Assembly (NCBI GenBank): GCA_040754335.1
Contig: JBFMCV010000001.1
Location: forward strand, 248,001-312,000
Reading direction: 5' to 3'
DNA length: 64,000 nucleotides
From: Thermodesulfobacteriota bacterium
GTDB taxonomy: Bacteria > Desulfobacterota_D > UBA1144 > Nemesobacterales > UBA2774
Position numbers and translations under genes: made by a program. The notes below the pieces were generated by a model. It was not told where the DNA came from. It searched no databases and saw only the letters and a list, made by a program, of their open reading frames with translations. Shown piece after piece: positions 35,523 through 44,460 of the stretch; within the stretch, counting starts at the first letter, position 1; every line of letters starts with the position of its first letter.

Positions 35523-36497
35523 TTAAAGCTCTATCTCCTTCTCGCCCCTGAACGAGAATATCCTCACTCTCGGTCCGGCCTCTATCAGTACGTCCGTCGG
35601 CTCGTCCCTGTTGAATATCTCTCCGTCGATAATATACCCACTGTTCCTTTCGACCCGGAGGGAGCTTACGGCCCTGTTGACGAAATTCCCGTATCTGTCC
35701 GATTTGAGACTCCTGTAGAGCCCGAGCGGGAGCGCGTGCCGCTGCTTTTTAATGTAGTTTTCCCTGACATAAACCATATTGAAAGACTCGCCGGGTACTG
35801 ATTCCTCGGCGAATATGTCGAAGCCGAAGACGAATTTTTTCAGGCTAGATGCGATCGTCAGGACGTGGCCCTCGTGGGGGAGCCTCTTGCCGTCCACGTA
35901 GACCGTGGAATCGATGTTCTCGAAGGGGCCCCGGCTCCCGTTGGAGAGGAGCGTCAGTATAGTCTTTATAGTCATGATGGAAGCCACCTGGATTCCGGCG
36001 CCCTGCTTATAGTAATCGATAAGGAATCTATAAAGGAACCCGTCTATCCACGAAAACCCGTAATAGGGTTCATCGAGGTGCGAATCCTCTATACGGATAA
36101 GACCCCTCTCTATAACGCTTATCGGTGCGCCGCGCTTGAGCTTGTCGTTGAGCTTCCTGCAGATAGCGAACTGGCTCTCCCTGAGGCCCGCATCGGAGCC
36201 TATCATATTTATCGTGCCGCCCATGAGCGGGAGTATCACGGGCAGATCGTCCTCGCCGAAGAGCTTGAGATAGGTGCTGAGCACGCTGCATATAGTCCCG
36301 TCCCCGCCGCTTATCAGGAGGAGCTTCACCCCTTCCCCGTGAAACTCGTCCATCACGCCTGCTATCTCGGGCTTGTTTCTGGTCGTGCGCAGAAGCGCCC
36401 TTCCGCCGAATATGTCGTTCATCCTGCCGACTACTGCGGCTGTTTTCCTGCTGTTTATCTTCGCCGACGGGTTTAAAATAATTCCTATCTGTTTCAT
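35523..36497 (-). CDS. Diacylglycerol kinase catalytic-domain protein
   Basis: 324 aa from the ATG at 36497, which overlaps the apt stop by ATGA and has GAGG upstream; a start at 36521 would add eight residues. The N terminus reads IGIILNPSAK, and the GGDGTIC loop with later PLMGGTINMIGSD is the ATP-binding hallmark of DAGK/YegS-like lipid kinases. The C-terminal half is a beta sandwich as in YegS. The lipid substrate is unknown. Confidence 0.85.
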   Translation of the reverse strand: MKQIGIILNPSAKINSRKTAAVVGRMNDIFGGRALLRTTRNKPEIAGVMDEFHGEGVKLLLISGGDGTICSVLSTYLKLFGEDDLPVILPLMGGTINMIGSDAGLRESQFAICRKLNDKLKRGAPISVIERGLIRIEDSHLDEPYYGFSWIDGFLYRFLIDYYKQGAGIQVASIMTIKTILTLLSNGSRGPFENIDSTVYVDGKRLPHEGHVLTIASSLKKFVFGFDIFAEESVPGESFNMVYVRENYIKKQRHALPLGLYRSLKSDRYGNFVNRAVSSLRVERNSGYIIDGEIFNRDEPTDVLIEAGPRVRIFSFRGEKEIEL

Positions 36498-37015
36498 GCC
36501 TCGTACTTGACCACCGACCATACATTGCGCGGCGATAATTTCTTATGGCCCCCGAGCTCCGTGAGCTCGACCAGGAAGCAGTACCCCGCGATCTCCCCGC
36601 CGAGCTTCTCTATGAGGTCGCCTGCGGCTTTTGCGGTGCCCCCTGTCGCCAGGAGGTCGTCTATAAGCACGACCCTGCTCCCCTGATGGATCGCGTCCCT
36701 GTGAACTTCAAGCGAATCGGAGCCGTATTCGAGGTCGTAGGACGCGTTAATCGTTACGTACGGCAGCTTTCCCGGCTTCCTCACGATGACGAGCCCCGTG
36801 CGGAGCTTGATCGCGAGGGCGGAGGCGAATATGAACCCGCGTGATTCGATCCCGACGAGGTAATCGATTGCACTCCCGCGCAGCATGTCCGCCATTCTTT
36901 CGATCGCTGACTCGAACGCCCCGGCGTTCTGAAGGAGCGGCGTGATGTCGTGGAATATAATTCCCTTCTTCGGGAAATCCGGTATGTCCCTTATGTATTT
37001 CTTGAGATCCGTCAT
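36494..37015 (-). CDS. apt: Adenine phosphoribosyltransferase
   Basis: 173 aa. PRPP motif VVLIDDLLATGGT, the IESRGFIFASALA segment and FPKKGIIFHDITPLLQ at the N terminus are typical of Apt, which salvages adenine to AMP. The MTA/SAH nucleosidase at 2296, which releases adenine, would be a metabolic partner although distant. Overlaps the downstream kinase homologue by 4 bp. Confidence 0.94.
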   Translation of the reverse strand: MTDLKKYIRDIPDFPKKGIIFHDITPLLQNAGAFESAIERMADMLRGSAIDYLVGIESRGFIFASALAIKLRTGLVIVRKPGKLPYVTINASYDLEYGSDSLEVHRDAIHQGSRVVLIDDLLATGGTAKAAGDLIEKLGGEIAGYCFLVELTELGGHKKLSPRNVWSVVKYEA

Positions 37016-37034
37016 TAATAATTCTCCTTTCGTC

Positions 37035-37751
37035 TTATGGCAGGTAGTTGAGCGGGTTGACCGGCTTGCCGTCGTTCCTCACTTCGAAATGGAGGTGGCT
37101 GCCGGTCGCGTTCCCGGTCGAGCCGACCTCGGCTATCACCTCGCCCGACCTGACGCATATGCCGGGCTTGACTTCGTTCCTGCTGTTGTGCGCGTAAAGC
37201 GTGCTCAGCCCCCCGCCGTGCTCTATGATAACGACCCTCCCGTAGCCGGAAAAGCCCCCCATGCCGTCCGAGCTTATGAGCACGAGGCCGTCGGCGGCGG
37301 CCCTTATCGGTGTGCCGCTCGGAGCGGGGATGTCGATTCCCCAGTGGTATCTCCTGCCGCGTTTGCCGAACCCCGAGGATATCTTCCCCGGAAGCGGCCA
37401 TATGAGGCCTGAAGAAACGACCGCTCCCGGTATCTTGAGCATAGTTCCCGCCGGGATGTCGGTGTAGTCCACTATGTTGTTGACCTCTATCAGCTCCTCT
37501 ACCGTCGTACCGTACATGACCGACACCCTGTAAAGCGTCTGTCCCTCTTCGAGCATATGGTACCTGTAACCCTCCCTGACGGTCAGCTTTCCCGTCAGGC
37601 ATTTCTGTATGTCCTTTTCACTCACCTTGGGAATGGACGGCGGCGGGGGCTCCTTACCGCAGGCCCCGAGCAGTGCCAGAAACAGCAAGCCCGATAGCCA
37701 CTTCAACCGCCTCCCTGGGATTGTCTGCCTGCCTGATATCGGTTGATACAT
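37035..37751 (-). CDS. LysM and M23 peptidase-domain lipoprotein (NlpD-like)
   Basis: 238 aa as drawn. Lipobox LLGAC, a LysM domain (about 63-108), and an M23 domain with H136-D140 in HWGID, H188 in LYAHN and HLH at 219-221, so all LytM zinc ligands are present. It would be an active peptidoglycan endopeptidase, unlike NlpD/EnvC, which lack them. The ATG at 37751 overlaps the upstream LOG-like gene by 98 bp. A TTG at 37706 with GGGAGG just before it also gives a good signal peptide and may be the real start. Confidence 0.85.
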   Translation of the reverse strand: MYQPISGRQTIPGRRLKWLSGLLFLALLGACGKEPPPPSIPKVSEKDIQKCLTGKLTVREGYRYHMLEEGQTLYRVSVMYGTTVEELIEVNNIVDYTDIPAGTMLKIPGAVVSSGLIWPLPGKISSGFGKRGRRYHWGIDIPAPSGTPIRAAADGLVLISSDGMGGFSGYGRVVIIEHGGGLSTLYAHNSRNEVKPGICVRSGEVIAEVGSTGNATGSHLHFEVRNDGKPVNPLNYLP

Positions 37752-38130
37752 CCCAAGTTTTAATCCCTATGACCGGAATTTCCAATCTGAGAGCGAAGGC
37801 AATTTCAGATAATGTACCGAAGCTCCCGCCTATTGCAATGAGCGCGTCGCTCGAGCGTACGACTATTATATTCCTTCCGTGCCCCATGTCGGTTACGATG
37901 GGTATATCGATGTAGGGGTTTGCCTCGTGCTTGGATTCTCCGGGGAGGACCCCCACAGTGAGACCCCCTTCGGACTTAGCCCCTTTGCAGGCCGCTTCCA
38001 TGACGCCTCCGAGCCCGCCGCACAACAGCGTACATTTCCTTCGCGCTATCTCCCTTCCCGTTTCGAATGCTGCGACGTACTCATCCTCGGTAGGCTCGCC
38101 CGCTCCTATCACTCCTATTATAATCTCCAT
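37654..38130 (-). CDS. LOG-family/TIGR00725-like protein
   Basis: 158 aa from the ATG at 38130; a start at 38232 would add a basic tail without family resemblance. Motifs CGGLGGVMEAACKGAK and GGSFGTLSE are those of the Rossmann-like LOG superfamily (cytokinin-type nucleoside 5'-monophosphate phosphoribohydrolases and TIGR00725 proteins). The PGGxGTxxE motif of true LOG enzymes reads IGGSFGTLSE, so nucleotide hydrolysis is uncertain. Its 3' end overlaps the LysM/M23 gene. Confidence 0.78.
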   Translation of the reverse strand: MEIIIGVIGAGEPTEDEYVAAFETGREIARRKCTLLCGGLGGVMEAACKGAKSEGGLTVGVLPGESKHEANPYIDIPIVTDMGHGRNIIVVRSSDALIAIGGSFGTLSEIAFALRLEIPVIGIKTWDVSTDIRQADNPREAVEVAIGLAVSGTARGLR

Positions 38131-38290
38131 GCCTGGCAAGATTATATGCTTTTTCCCTCCGGGACTCAAACGGGACGGGGGAAGGGGGTCCCGGCGGGTA
38201 CGGGTAATAAAACTTGATTTTGACTCCTTCATCTTATAACTTTTATGGGAAACGGCAAGATATACGGCAAGCTGAAACAGGGGGGAGTCA

Positions 38291-38935
38291 ATGAATATTT
38301 TAACAAGAGCTCATGTCTTAATATTGATAAGCTTCTTTTGCCTGAATACGGTTTCTCATGCGGCCGCCCAGCAGAACGCCGACCTCGCCCCTCTCGGGTT
38401 CGCTTTCGGCATCTCGGACGACGACGCCGAGGAAATAATCGAGACGAACGGAAAGAGGATCATGGACAACAAGGTCGACTCCAAGAAAATAAGAACTATA
38501 GTGATGCAGGGTATGCTTGTCACTCTGCCGCTCGACCTCGAAGGGAGGGACGTCAGCACGGGACTCGAATTCTACGACGACAAGCTCCTTTCTTCTTCGC
38601 TTATACTGAACGCGAAGGACGAGTTCGAGGAGTCCCAGCTCCAGAGCGAGTTCATGAAATACCTGACTGAAAAGTACGGCGAGCCCTCGAGCTCGGACAG
38701 CATGCTCTATTTCAAGAGCTGGACGTGGAATATCCCGGACGTGAAGCTCGTCTTCCATACGAACCAGAAGAAGAACATGGTCAAGGTCGAATATACTTAC
38801 GAGCCTTACAACCAGGCCAAGCGCGAGGAGGAGCTCGACAAGCTCCGCGGCACCGAAGAGATAGACCCCGCAAAGCAGATGTTCCTCGACGGGGATTACA
38901 GCAAGCCCAAGTATTACGACGAAACCGGACACTGA
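38291..38935 (+). CDS. Exported protein of unknown function
   Basis: 214 aa after GGGGGAG. Signal peptide with cleavage near SHAAAQ. The mature protein is acidic and charged, with a mixed alpha/beta core (LPLDLEGRDVSTGLEFYDDKL, then WTWNIPDVKLVFHT) and a Lys/Glu-rich C-terminal helix. No cysteine and no catalytic motif is recognised in the mature part. Convergent with the lipoprotein at 38976. Confidence 0.65.
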   Translation: MNILTRAHVLILISFFCLNTVSHAAAQQNADLAPLGFAFGISDDDAEEIIETNGKRIMDNKVDSKKIRTIVMQGMLVTLPLDLEGRDVSTGLEFYDDKLLSSSLILNAKDEFEESQLQSEFMKYLTEKYGEPSSSDSMLYFKSWTWNIPDVKLVFHTNQKKNMVKVEYTYEPYNQAKREEELDKLRGTEEIDPAKQMFLDGDYSKPKYYDETGH

Positions 38936-38975
38936 AGTTTGCCGGCGTTCTACGACATCCCGGCGAGAAGCCGAA

Positions 38976-39479
38976 TCAATACCTTGTGCACCATTTGACG
39001 TCTTTTAAATTCTGATGGTCGTCTCTCAATAACCCGTACACGTGCGCCCATTCGTGCTTCAGCACCGGCAGTATCCCTTTTCTGCTGAAAGCCTTGTAGC
39101 TCACTATTATCAGTCCGTAATCTCCGTCGTACTCCCCGTTGCAGCTGCCGAAGTAGAACTCGCACCTGAAGGTGCCGTTCACGACAGCGATCGTATACTC
39201 CCTCGCCTTCTCTCCGTTGTCCTTTATGCTGAAGCATTCGCTGAATTCCGTGAACTGATAATCCACGTTCTCGAGTATCTCGCTCATATCCGCATTCACG
39301 TTCCCGTCCTTGGCTACCCTGAAACCGTATTTCGGGGTCGTTTCCGCGGGGAGCTTCTTCAGCTCCGCCTTGCTCACCTCTTCGGGGTTCATGTTCTGCA
39401 TGATGAGCCCCATGTTGGCGCACGAGGCTGATGCAAGCATAAGGAGAAAGAGCGCGATGGTCTCTATCTTCGGTCTCAT
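38976..39479 (-). CDS. Lipoprotein with C-terminal HExxH zinc-peptidase motif
   Basis: 167 aa from the ATG at 39479 (an upstream ATG at 39503 has no better site). Signal ends in ASASC (Cys20). The motif HEWAH (142-146) sits close to the C terminus, followed by VYGLLRDDH, so a third metal ligand could be D153, D154 or H155; the spacing does not match the metzincin pattern exactly. Four other cysteines (82, 106, 113, 164) may pair. Small for a metallopeptidase. A peptidase role is inferred from the motif only. Confidence 0.6.
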   Translation of the reverse strand: MRPKIETIALFLLMLASASCANMGLIMQNMNPEEVSKAELKKLPAETTPKYGFRVAKDGNVNADMSEILENVDYQFTEFSECFSIKDNGEKAREYTIAVVNGTFRCEFYFGSCNGEYDGDYGLIIVSYKAFSRKGILPVLKHEWAHVYGLLRDDHQNLKDVKWCTRY

Positions 39480-39605
39480 AATCCGATACATAATATAACT
39501 CAACGGGGATTGATTGGTGAGGGGGATTCGGGTCCGGCATGAGGTAGATTATCAAGCGTCCTGTGCCTGGTGTAATATAGAATGTATATTCCCGGGCTCA
39601 ATCCG

Positions 39606-39710
39606 ATGGCCGGTCAAAAACTTGAAGTCAGCTCGTTCAGAAGGCTCCTCGCGTGGTTCGGCACCACACGCCCCGGCGCGTCGCATTATATATTATCCGT
39701 CAATTATTGA
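39606..39710 (+). pseudogene. N-terminal fragment of a deazaflavin-dependent oxidoreductase gene
   Basis: Reads MAGQKLE, SSFRRLLAWFGTTRPGAS and stops at 39710. It matches the first 26 residues of the intact gene at 40913 (SFKRLLAWFGSTRAGAW). Bases 39633-39662 differ from 40940-40969 at only one of 30 positions. It is a truncated copy on the upstream side of the GT4 gene. Confidence 0.75.
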
Positions 39711-39724
39711 AGGAGTAGTGACTG

Positions 39725-40879
39725 ATGGAAATTCTATTTTATTTGCAAGACTTATGCGTAGGAGGGGTATTAAGACAGCTCTCCCAACTCGTTGTCAACC
39801 TTGACCGCAGGGGACACGGCATATCGGTAGTCGCATTGTATACCTCAGATGCGGATTGGGAGCATCTGTGGAGCGCCAGGTCCATAAATATTGAAACTCT
39901 TTTTTCCATCAAGCCTTACACGGCCGTTCCCGGGCCCATAACATTAATTAAAGCCACATCGAGATTAAGAGAGATAATAAAAAGGGAAAAACCGGAAATT
40001 CTGTACTCTTTTGGCGGTCATGCTCCTAGGATTCTTTCGTGGCTTGCTGCGGGAACATTGCCGGATATTAAACTCGTCTGGAGGTACAGGGGCGCTGGTG
40101 ACAAGCTCTTGCTTCGCAACAACGATCTCAATTATAAAGCCATGTTGTTCATCGAGGAATATATCTCCACCACTGTACCTCTGGCTGTATACAATTCAGA
40201 TGCGAGTTTCTCTTTTGGTGAAGGGATAAACCATAATTTTAAAAAAAAGCTGGTGATCAAGAACGGATTCGATACCGATAAATTCAAACCCGATCCGGAT
40301 GCGAGGAATCTGATACGTCGGGAGTGGGGAGTTGCAAAAGATGAAAAGCTTATAGGTATTGTGGGGCGCGTAATTCCCGTCAAGGGGTATGATGTATTTA
40401 TCAAAGCCGCGGCCTCTGTTCTAAAAATGCGAAAGGATGTACGTTTCGTCTGCGTTGGTAGAGGTGATAAAAGTTATAAGAGGGTTTTGGAGGACTTGAG
40501 CCGGGAACTGAAATTGAGTACATATCTGGTATGGGCCGGGGTAAGGAGCGACATGACTTCTGTGTTTAATTCTATGGATATCCTTTGCTCCGCTTCTTAT
40601 GCGGGGGGCTTTCAGGACGTAATAGGGGAAGCCATGGCATGCGGCGTCCCCTGTGTAGTGACGGATGTGGGGGATTCCGCGAAGATAGTGGGCGATACTG
40701 GAATCGTGGTGCCTCACGACAAACCCGAAATGCTCGCGAGGGGGATCTTGACTATGATCGATAGACTTCCGGAGATCGAGCCTCAAGACATACGTGCCAG
40801 AATAATGGAAAATTTCACTGTCGTAAGAATGGTCGATCAAACTGAAACGGCTCTTCGGGATTTGTTAGATGGGGCATAG
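39725..40879 (+). CDS. Family 4 glycosyltransferase (GT-B)
   Basis: 384 aa after AAGGAG. GT4 pattern: N-terminal LQDLCVGGVLRQLSQLV, mid-protein IGIVGRVIPVKGYDVFIKA, and the C-terminal E-x7-E motif region GFQDVIGEAMACGVPCVVTDVG. It transfers a nucleotide-sugar residue, probably onto a surface glycan. The gene is visibly AT-richer than its neighbours and lies between a truncated and a complete copy of the deazaflavin oxidoreductase start, suggesting insertion from elsewhere. Confidence 0.85.
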   Translation: MEILFYLQDLCVGGVLRQLSQLVVNLDRRGHGISVVALYTSDADWEHLWSARSINIETLFSIKPYTAVPGPITLIKATSRLREIIKREKPEILYSFGGHAPRILSWLAAGTLPDIKLVWRYRGAGDKLLLRNNDLNYKAMLFIEEYISTTVPLAVYNSDASFSFGEGINHNFKKKLVIKNGFDTDKFKPDPDARNLIRREWGVAKDEKLIGIVGRVIPVKGYDVFIKAAASVLKMRKDVRFVCVGRGDKSYKRVLEDLSRELKLSTYLVWAGVRSDMTSVFNSMDILCSASYAGGFQDVIGEAMACGVPCVVTDVGDSAKIVGDTGIVVPHDKPEMLARGILTMIDRLPEIEPQDIRARIMENFTVVRMVDQTETALRDLLDGA

Positions 40880-40912
40880 AGCCGGATCTCTTGAAATCCG
40901 AACGGAAATAAT

Positions 40913-41407
40913 ATGGCAGCTCCGTCCGCTGAAGACAACTCGTTCAAAAGGCTCCTCGCGTGGTTCGGCTCCACGAGGGCGGGGGCGTGGACTATGATAA
41001 ATGTTGCGTCCCACATCGATAGATGGCTGATAAGAGCATCGGGCGGTCGGCTTAACATGACGTTCGCCTGGCCGTGCTTGCTGCTGACCACTAAGGGAGC
41101 AAAGACCGGAAGGCCGAGGACGATGCCCCTCCTTTATTTCCGGGACGGAGATAACATCGTGATTATCGCGTCCAAGGGCGGAAACCTCCGCCATCCGGCC
41201 TGGTATCTGAATCTACGTGCCAATCCCGAAGTAGAAATCTTCGTAGACGGGAAATCGGGCCGGTACATCGCAAGGGACGCTATCGGAGAGGAGCGCGAGA
41301 GGCTCTGGAACAAGACCCTCGGGGTCTACTCGGGTTACGAGAAATATCAGAGAAGGGCAGGGGGGAGGGAGATTCCGGTCGTGGTGCTTGAACCTCAGTA
41401 TCGCTGA
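40913..41407 (+). CDS. Deazaflavin (F420)-dependent nitroreductase-family protein
   Basis: 164 aa. Split-barrel DDN/DUF385 family: LLLTTKGAKTGRPRTMPLLYF, GGNLRHPAWYLNLRANPEVEI and the C-terminal IPVVVLEP. Homologues in actinobacteria reduce substrates with F420; whether this organism makes F420 or uses another flavin is not shown. The first residues are duplicated at 39606. Starts 33 bp after the GT4 gene. Confidence 0.8.
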   Translation: MAAPSAEDNSFKRLLAWFGSTRAGAWTMINVASHIDRWLIRASGGRLNMTFAWPCLLLTTKGAKTGRPRTMPLLYFRDGDNIVIIASKGGNLRHPAWYLNLRANPEVEIFVDGKSGRYIARDAIGEERERLWNKTLGVYSGYEKYQRRAGGREIPVVVLEPQYR

Positions 41408-41432
41408 TAGAGCGTGCTGATTTAACCCCCGG

Positions 41433-41762
41433 TCACTTCTCCGGCAGGGTCGAGACGAAGTCCACGCACCTGTCGACCCACACTTTCAAATCCACGTCCT
41501 CCTTGTAGCCAGCGGGCTCGACATAGACGTACCCCTTCATCGGCTTCCCAGTGAAGTCCATAGGCCGCACGTTAGGCTGTGACAGCGAGGCCTCGTACTG
41601 GGCGGGTCCCACCCTGGCCATGAGCAGGTCGCCCAAGACGCCCAAGCACATGTTGCCGTTCAGCATGAATGCTATGCCCCCGAACATTTTCCTTTCTTTG
41701 AATTGACCGCTTCTGTTGATAATCTCCCGTATCCTGCCGGCTAGTTTTTCGTCGTATGCCAT
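41433..41762 (-). CDS. TfoX N-terminal domain protein
   Basis: 109 aa covering the TfoX_N domain: RKMFGGIAFMLNGNMCLGVLGDLLMARVG, GYVYVEP near residue 85, and a C-terminal WVDRCVDFVSTLP helix. In Haemophilus TfoX/Sxy regulates competence; stand-alone N-terminal domains are widespread and uncharacterised. No competence gene is nearby. Confidence 0.85.
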   Translation of the reverse strand: MAYDEKLAGRIREIINRSGQFKERKMFGGIAFMLNGNMCLGVLGDLLMARVGPAQYEASLSQPNVRPMDFTGKPMKGYVYVEPAGYKEDVDLKVWVDRCVDFVSTLPEK

Positions 41763-42047
41763 GAGCTGACCTCCGGAATCGATGCTAGGGGTTTAATTGT
41801 ACACGGTTCTTCGGCGGTTTTTCCCCCAGAATCCTGCTTTTAGGGACCGCGCCGGACTTTCGGTTTATGAGATTTTGCATACGGTTGAGGGGGATGGGCT
41901 TCGAAGCTCGCGCATGTATTTACAAGATTTATAGTTGTAAATACATACCCGTTTATCCATCGTTGTTTTTCACGCTTAGTACCGTGTTTGCTGCGTCGGT
42001 TTATAACTTCCTTCATTAAGGACTAGGAGCTAACATCCTGTCTTTTC

Positions 42048-42096
42048 TTGACAATCCGGATGCCGCCCGATAATAACAATAATGATTATCATTATC
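42048..42096 (+). promoter_or_regulatory. Iron-regulated promoter with Fur box
   Basis: TTGACA (42048-42053), 17 bp, TAATAA (42071-42076), then AATAATGATTATCATTATC at 42078-42096, which matches the E. coli Fur consensus at 17 of 19 positions. The box covers the expected transcription start, so iron-bound Fur would block the receptor operon. The rest of the 443-bp gap (41763-42205) shows no gene. Confidence 0.8.
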
Positions 42097-42205
42097 AATA
42101 TTAACGAACTGCTTCCCGATCCCCGAATATGGGGGAGGGGCCTTATATGCAATCAAAAAATCCGCCCGTGAACTTGCTCATCGGGCGCTGAAGGTGGAGG
42201 GGATT

Positions 42206-44425
42206 ATGAGTATGTCGATTTGCCGTATAGCCGCACTGATGGCTGTCTCTTTATGGGTTTGCCAGGCGTTTCCCGCTATAGCGGATGAGTTGGAGTCTCT
42301 CTCGGGGTATCGGGTCTCCGATGCGGCCCCGACAGAGCCCGCTACATCGGATACCGGCGATAAAACCGGGTCAAACGGGTCTGAAGAAACCTCAGGCGAA
42401 GTACAACTCCCCGAAGTTACAGTCTCTGGCCAAAAAGAGGACGCCGGAGAAACAGAAGGTTATATAACTGAGGATGCAACGACCGCTACAAAAACAGATA
42501 TGCCTATCTTCGATACACCTGTGTCGATTCAGGTAGTGCCTCAGGATGTGCTTCAAGACCAGCAGGCGATACGCGTGCGTGATGCCGTGAAAAATGTAAG
42601 CGGCGTATACGTGAGACCTGCGGGCGGCGATAATTTTGAGGACTTCTTCGTGCGGGGATTCCCTCTCAATTTCCAAATTTTCCGGGACGGTTTCAGGACG
42701 CGAGGCTTTAACTTGAATCTGTCCTCAGTCGAGAGGGTGGAGGTTCTCAAAGGACCCGCGGCTGTGCTCTACGGCAGAGTGGAGCCGGGGGGGCTTATCA
42801 ATCTGATAAGCAAAGAGCCGCTCCCTGTCGCCCACTACTCGGTCGAGCAACAGTTTGGCTCCTATGAACTCTTCCGAACTACGGCTGACCTGACGGGACC
42901 GCTTTTGAAGGAAAACGCATTGCTCTACCGTTTCAACTTCAATTACGAGAACTCGGAGTCATTCAGAGATTTCGTGGATTCTGAGGAATTTTATATCGCG
43001 CCGACGCTTGTCTGGAATATCGGTGACAGTACTTATTTGCGATTCAGCCTTGAATACCTGAACGGTCATAGCGTTCCTGACCGCGGCCTGATCGCCCTCG
43101 GCGACCGTCCGGCTCCACTACCGATAAGCCGGTACTTGGGCGAGCCGTTCAATGGTGAAAAATTGGAAGACTTGCTCCTGACCTTTCTCGGAAAGCATGA
43201 TTTTAATGAGAACTGGACGCTCCGCCTCCGCTTCAGCTTTGAGAAACCGGAGAACCACCCTGTTGAAGTTTTCCCCACTGACTTTTTTCTCGAAGACGGC
43301 CAGAGCGTTGAGAGGTTCTTTTTCGAAGAAGTCGATGACGGACGATTTTATTACGCCACCGCCGAGCTAGTCGGACGGTTTAATACGTGGTGCATCCGGC
43401 ACAATGTACTCTTCGGCGTCGAGTACTATGACAACGATATAGATTTCAAATTCGCATTTACGGATTTTCCCCCTATCAACATCTATGATCCTGTATATGG
43501 CGCGCCGCGTCCGGATGTGACGCTCGCCCCGGGCGACAGGGGGCTTAAATGGTATGGCGTTTACGCGCAGGATCAGGTTTACATACTGGAGAATTTAATC
43601 CTGCTCGCGGGGATACGATACGACTATACTGAGTCGTTTTTCAACTGTTGCGGAGAGGATGCCGTAAAGGTGAAGGATAAGCCCGATGACTGGAGTCCTC
43701 GCGTAGGTTTGCTCTGGCAGCCCATGCCCTGGCTGTCGCTCTACGGCAATTACACCGATTCTTTCTCCGCTACCGATGTTTTCAACAACAGCTTCAGCGG
43801 CGAGCCGCTCGAACCTGAAACCGCTACGCAGTATGAGGCGGGCATGAAAGCGGAATTCTTCGAGAGCAGACTTATGGGCACGCTGGCGTTTTACCGCTTG
43901 ACCAAGAAGAACATTCTGACGGACGACCCGGAGCATCCGGGCTTCCTGCTCAACATCGGCGAAGCCCGGAGCCAGGGCATAGAGCTCGACGTGACGGGAA
44001 ATATCACTCCTGCGGTTAGCGTCATAGCTTCTTATGCATACACGGACACGGAGATTCTCGAAGACAACACCGGCAACGAGGGAAACCGCCTGCCGGGTGT
44101 GCCGGAAAACGGCGGCAGCGTATTCGGAAAGTACGAATTCCTGACGGGGGTCCTTCGGGGGCTTAGTCTCGGGAGCGGGGTGTTTTTCGTAGGCGAGCGC
44201 GAAGGGGACGCTGCAAACAGTTTTGAAGTGCCGAGTTACACTCGGATCGATCTGCTCGGGTCGTACAGATACTCCATCAAGAAATTCGGCGGCATCGACA
44301 TCACCGCTCAGATCAACATCGAGAACCTCTTCGATGAGAGATATTTTCTGGGGGCGCAGGACAGGAGCTCTATACTGCCGGGCGCGCCGCGCACCGTTCT
44401 TGCCGCGGTAGGCGTCGAGTTCTGA
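42206..44425 (+). CDS. TonB-dependent siderophore receptor 1
   Basis: 739 aa from the ATG at 42206, preceded by GGTGGAGGGG; GTG at 42194 falls inside the ribosome binding site. Signal peptide cleaved near AIA/DE. TonB box LPEVTV at 68-73, then a plug domain with TKTDMPIFDTPVSIQVVP and RVEVLKGPAAVLYGRVEPGGLIN, as in FhuE/FpvA-type ferric-siderophore receptors, and a 22-strand-type barrel ending in Phe. Iron control is supported by the Fur box upstream. First gene of the island. The ligand is unknown. Confidence 0.9.
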   Translation: MSMSICRIAALMAVSLWVCQAFPAIADELESLSGYRVSDAAPTEPATSDTGDKTGSNGSEETSGEVQLPEVTVSGQKEDAGETEGYITEDATTATKTDMPIFDTPVSIQVVPQDVLQDQQAIRVRDAVKNVSGVYVRPAGGDNFEDFFVRGFPLNFQIFRDGFRTRGFNLNLSSVERVEVLKGPAAVLYGRVEPGGLINLISKEPLPVAHYSVEQQFGSYELFRTTADLTGPLLKENALLYRFNFNYENSESFRDFVDSEEFYIAPTLVWNIGDSTYLRFSLEYLNGHSVPDRGLIALGDRPAPLPISRYLGEPFNGEKLEDLLLTFLGKHDFNENWTLRLRFSFEKPENHPVEVFPTDFFLEDGQSVERFFFEEVDDGRFYYATAELVGRFNTWCIRHNVLFGVEYYDNDIDFKFAFTDFPPINIYDPVYGAPRPDVTLAPGDRGLKWYGVYAQDQVYILENLILLAGIRYDYTESFFNCCGEDAVKVKDKPDDWSPRVGLLWQPMPWLSLYGNYTDSFSATDVFNNSFSGEPLEPETATQYEAGMKAEFFESRLMGTLAFYRLTKKNILTDDPEHPGFLLNIGEARSQGIELDVTGNITPAVSVIASYAYTDTEILEDNTGNEGNRLPGVPENGGSVFGKYEFLTGVLRGLSLGSGVFFVGEREGDAANSFEVPSYTRIDLLGSYRYSIKKFGGIDITAQINIENLFDERYFLGAQDRSSILPGAPRTVLAAVGVEF

Positions 44426-44460
44426 TTATGCGATCGGCTTCGTTTTGGGGAAGATGTGAC

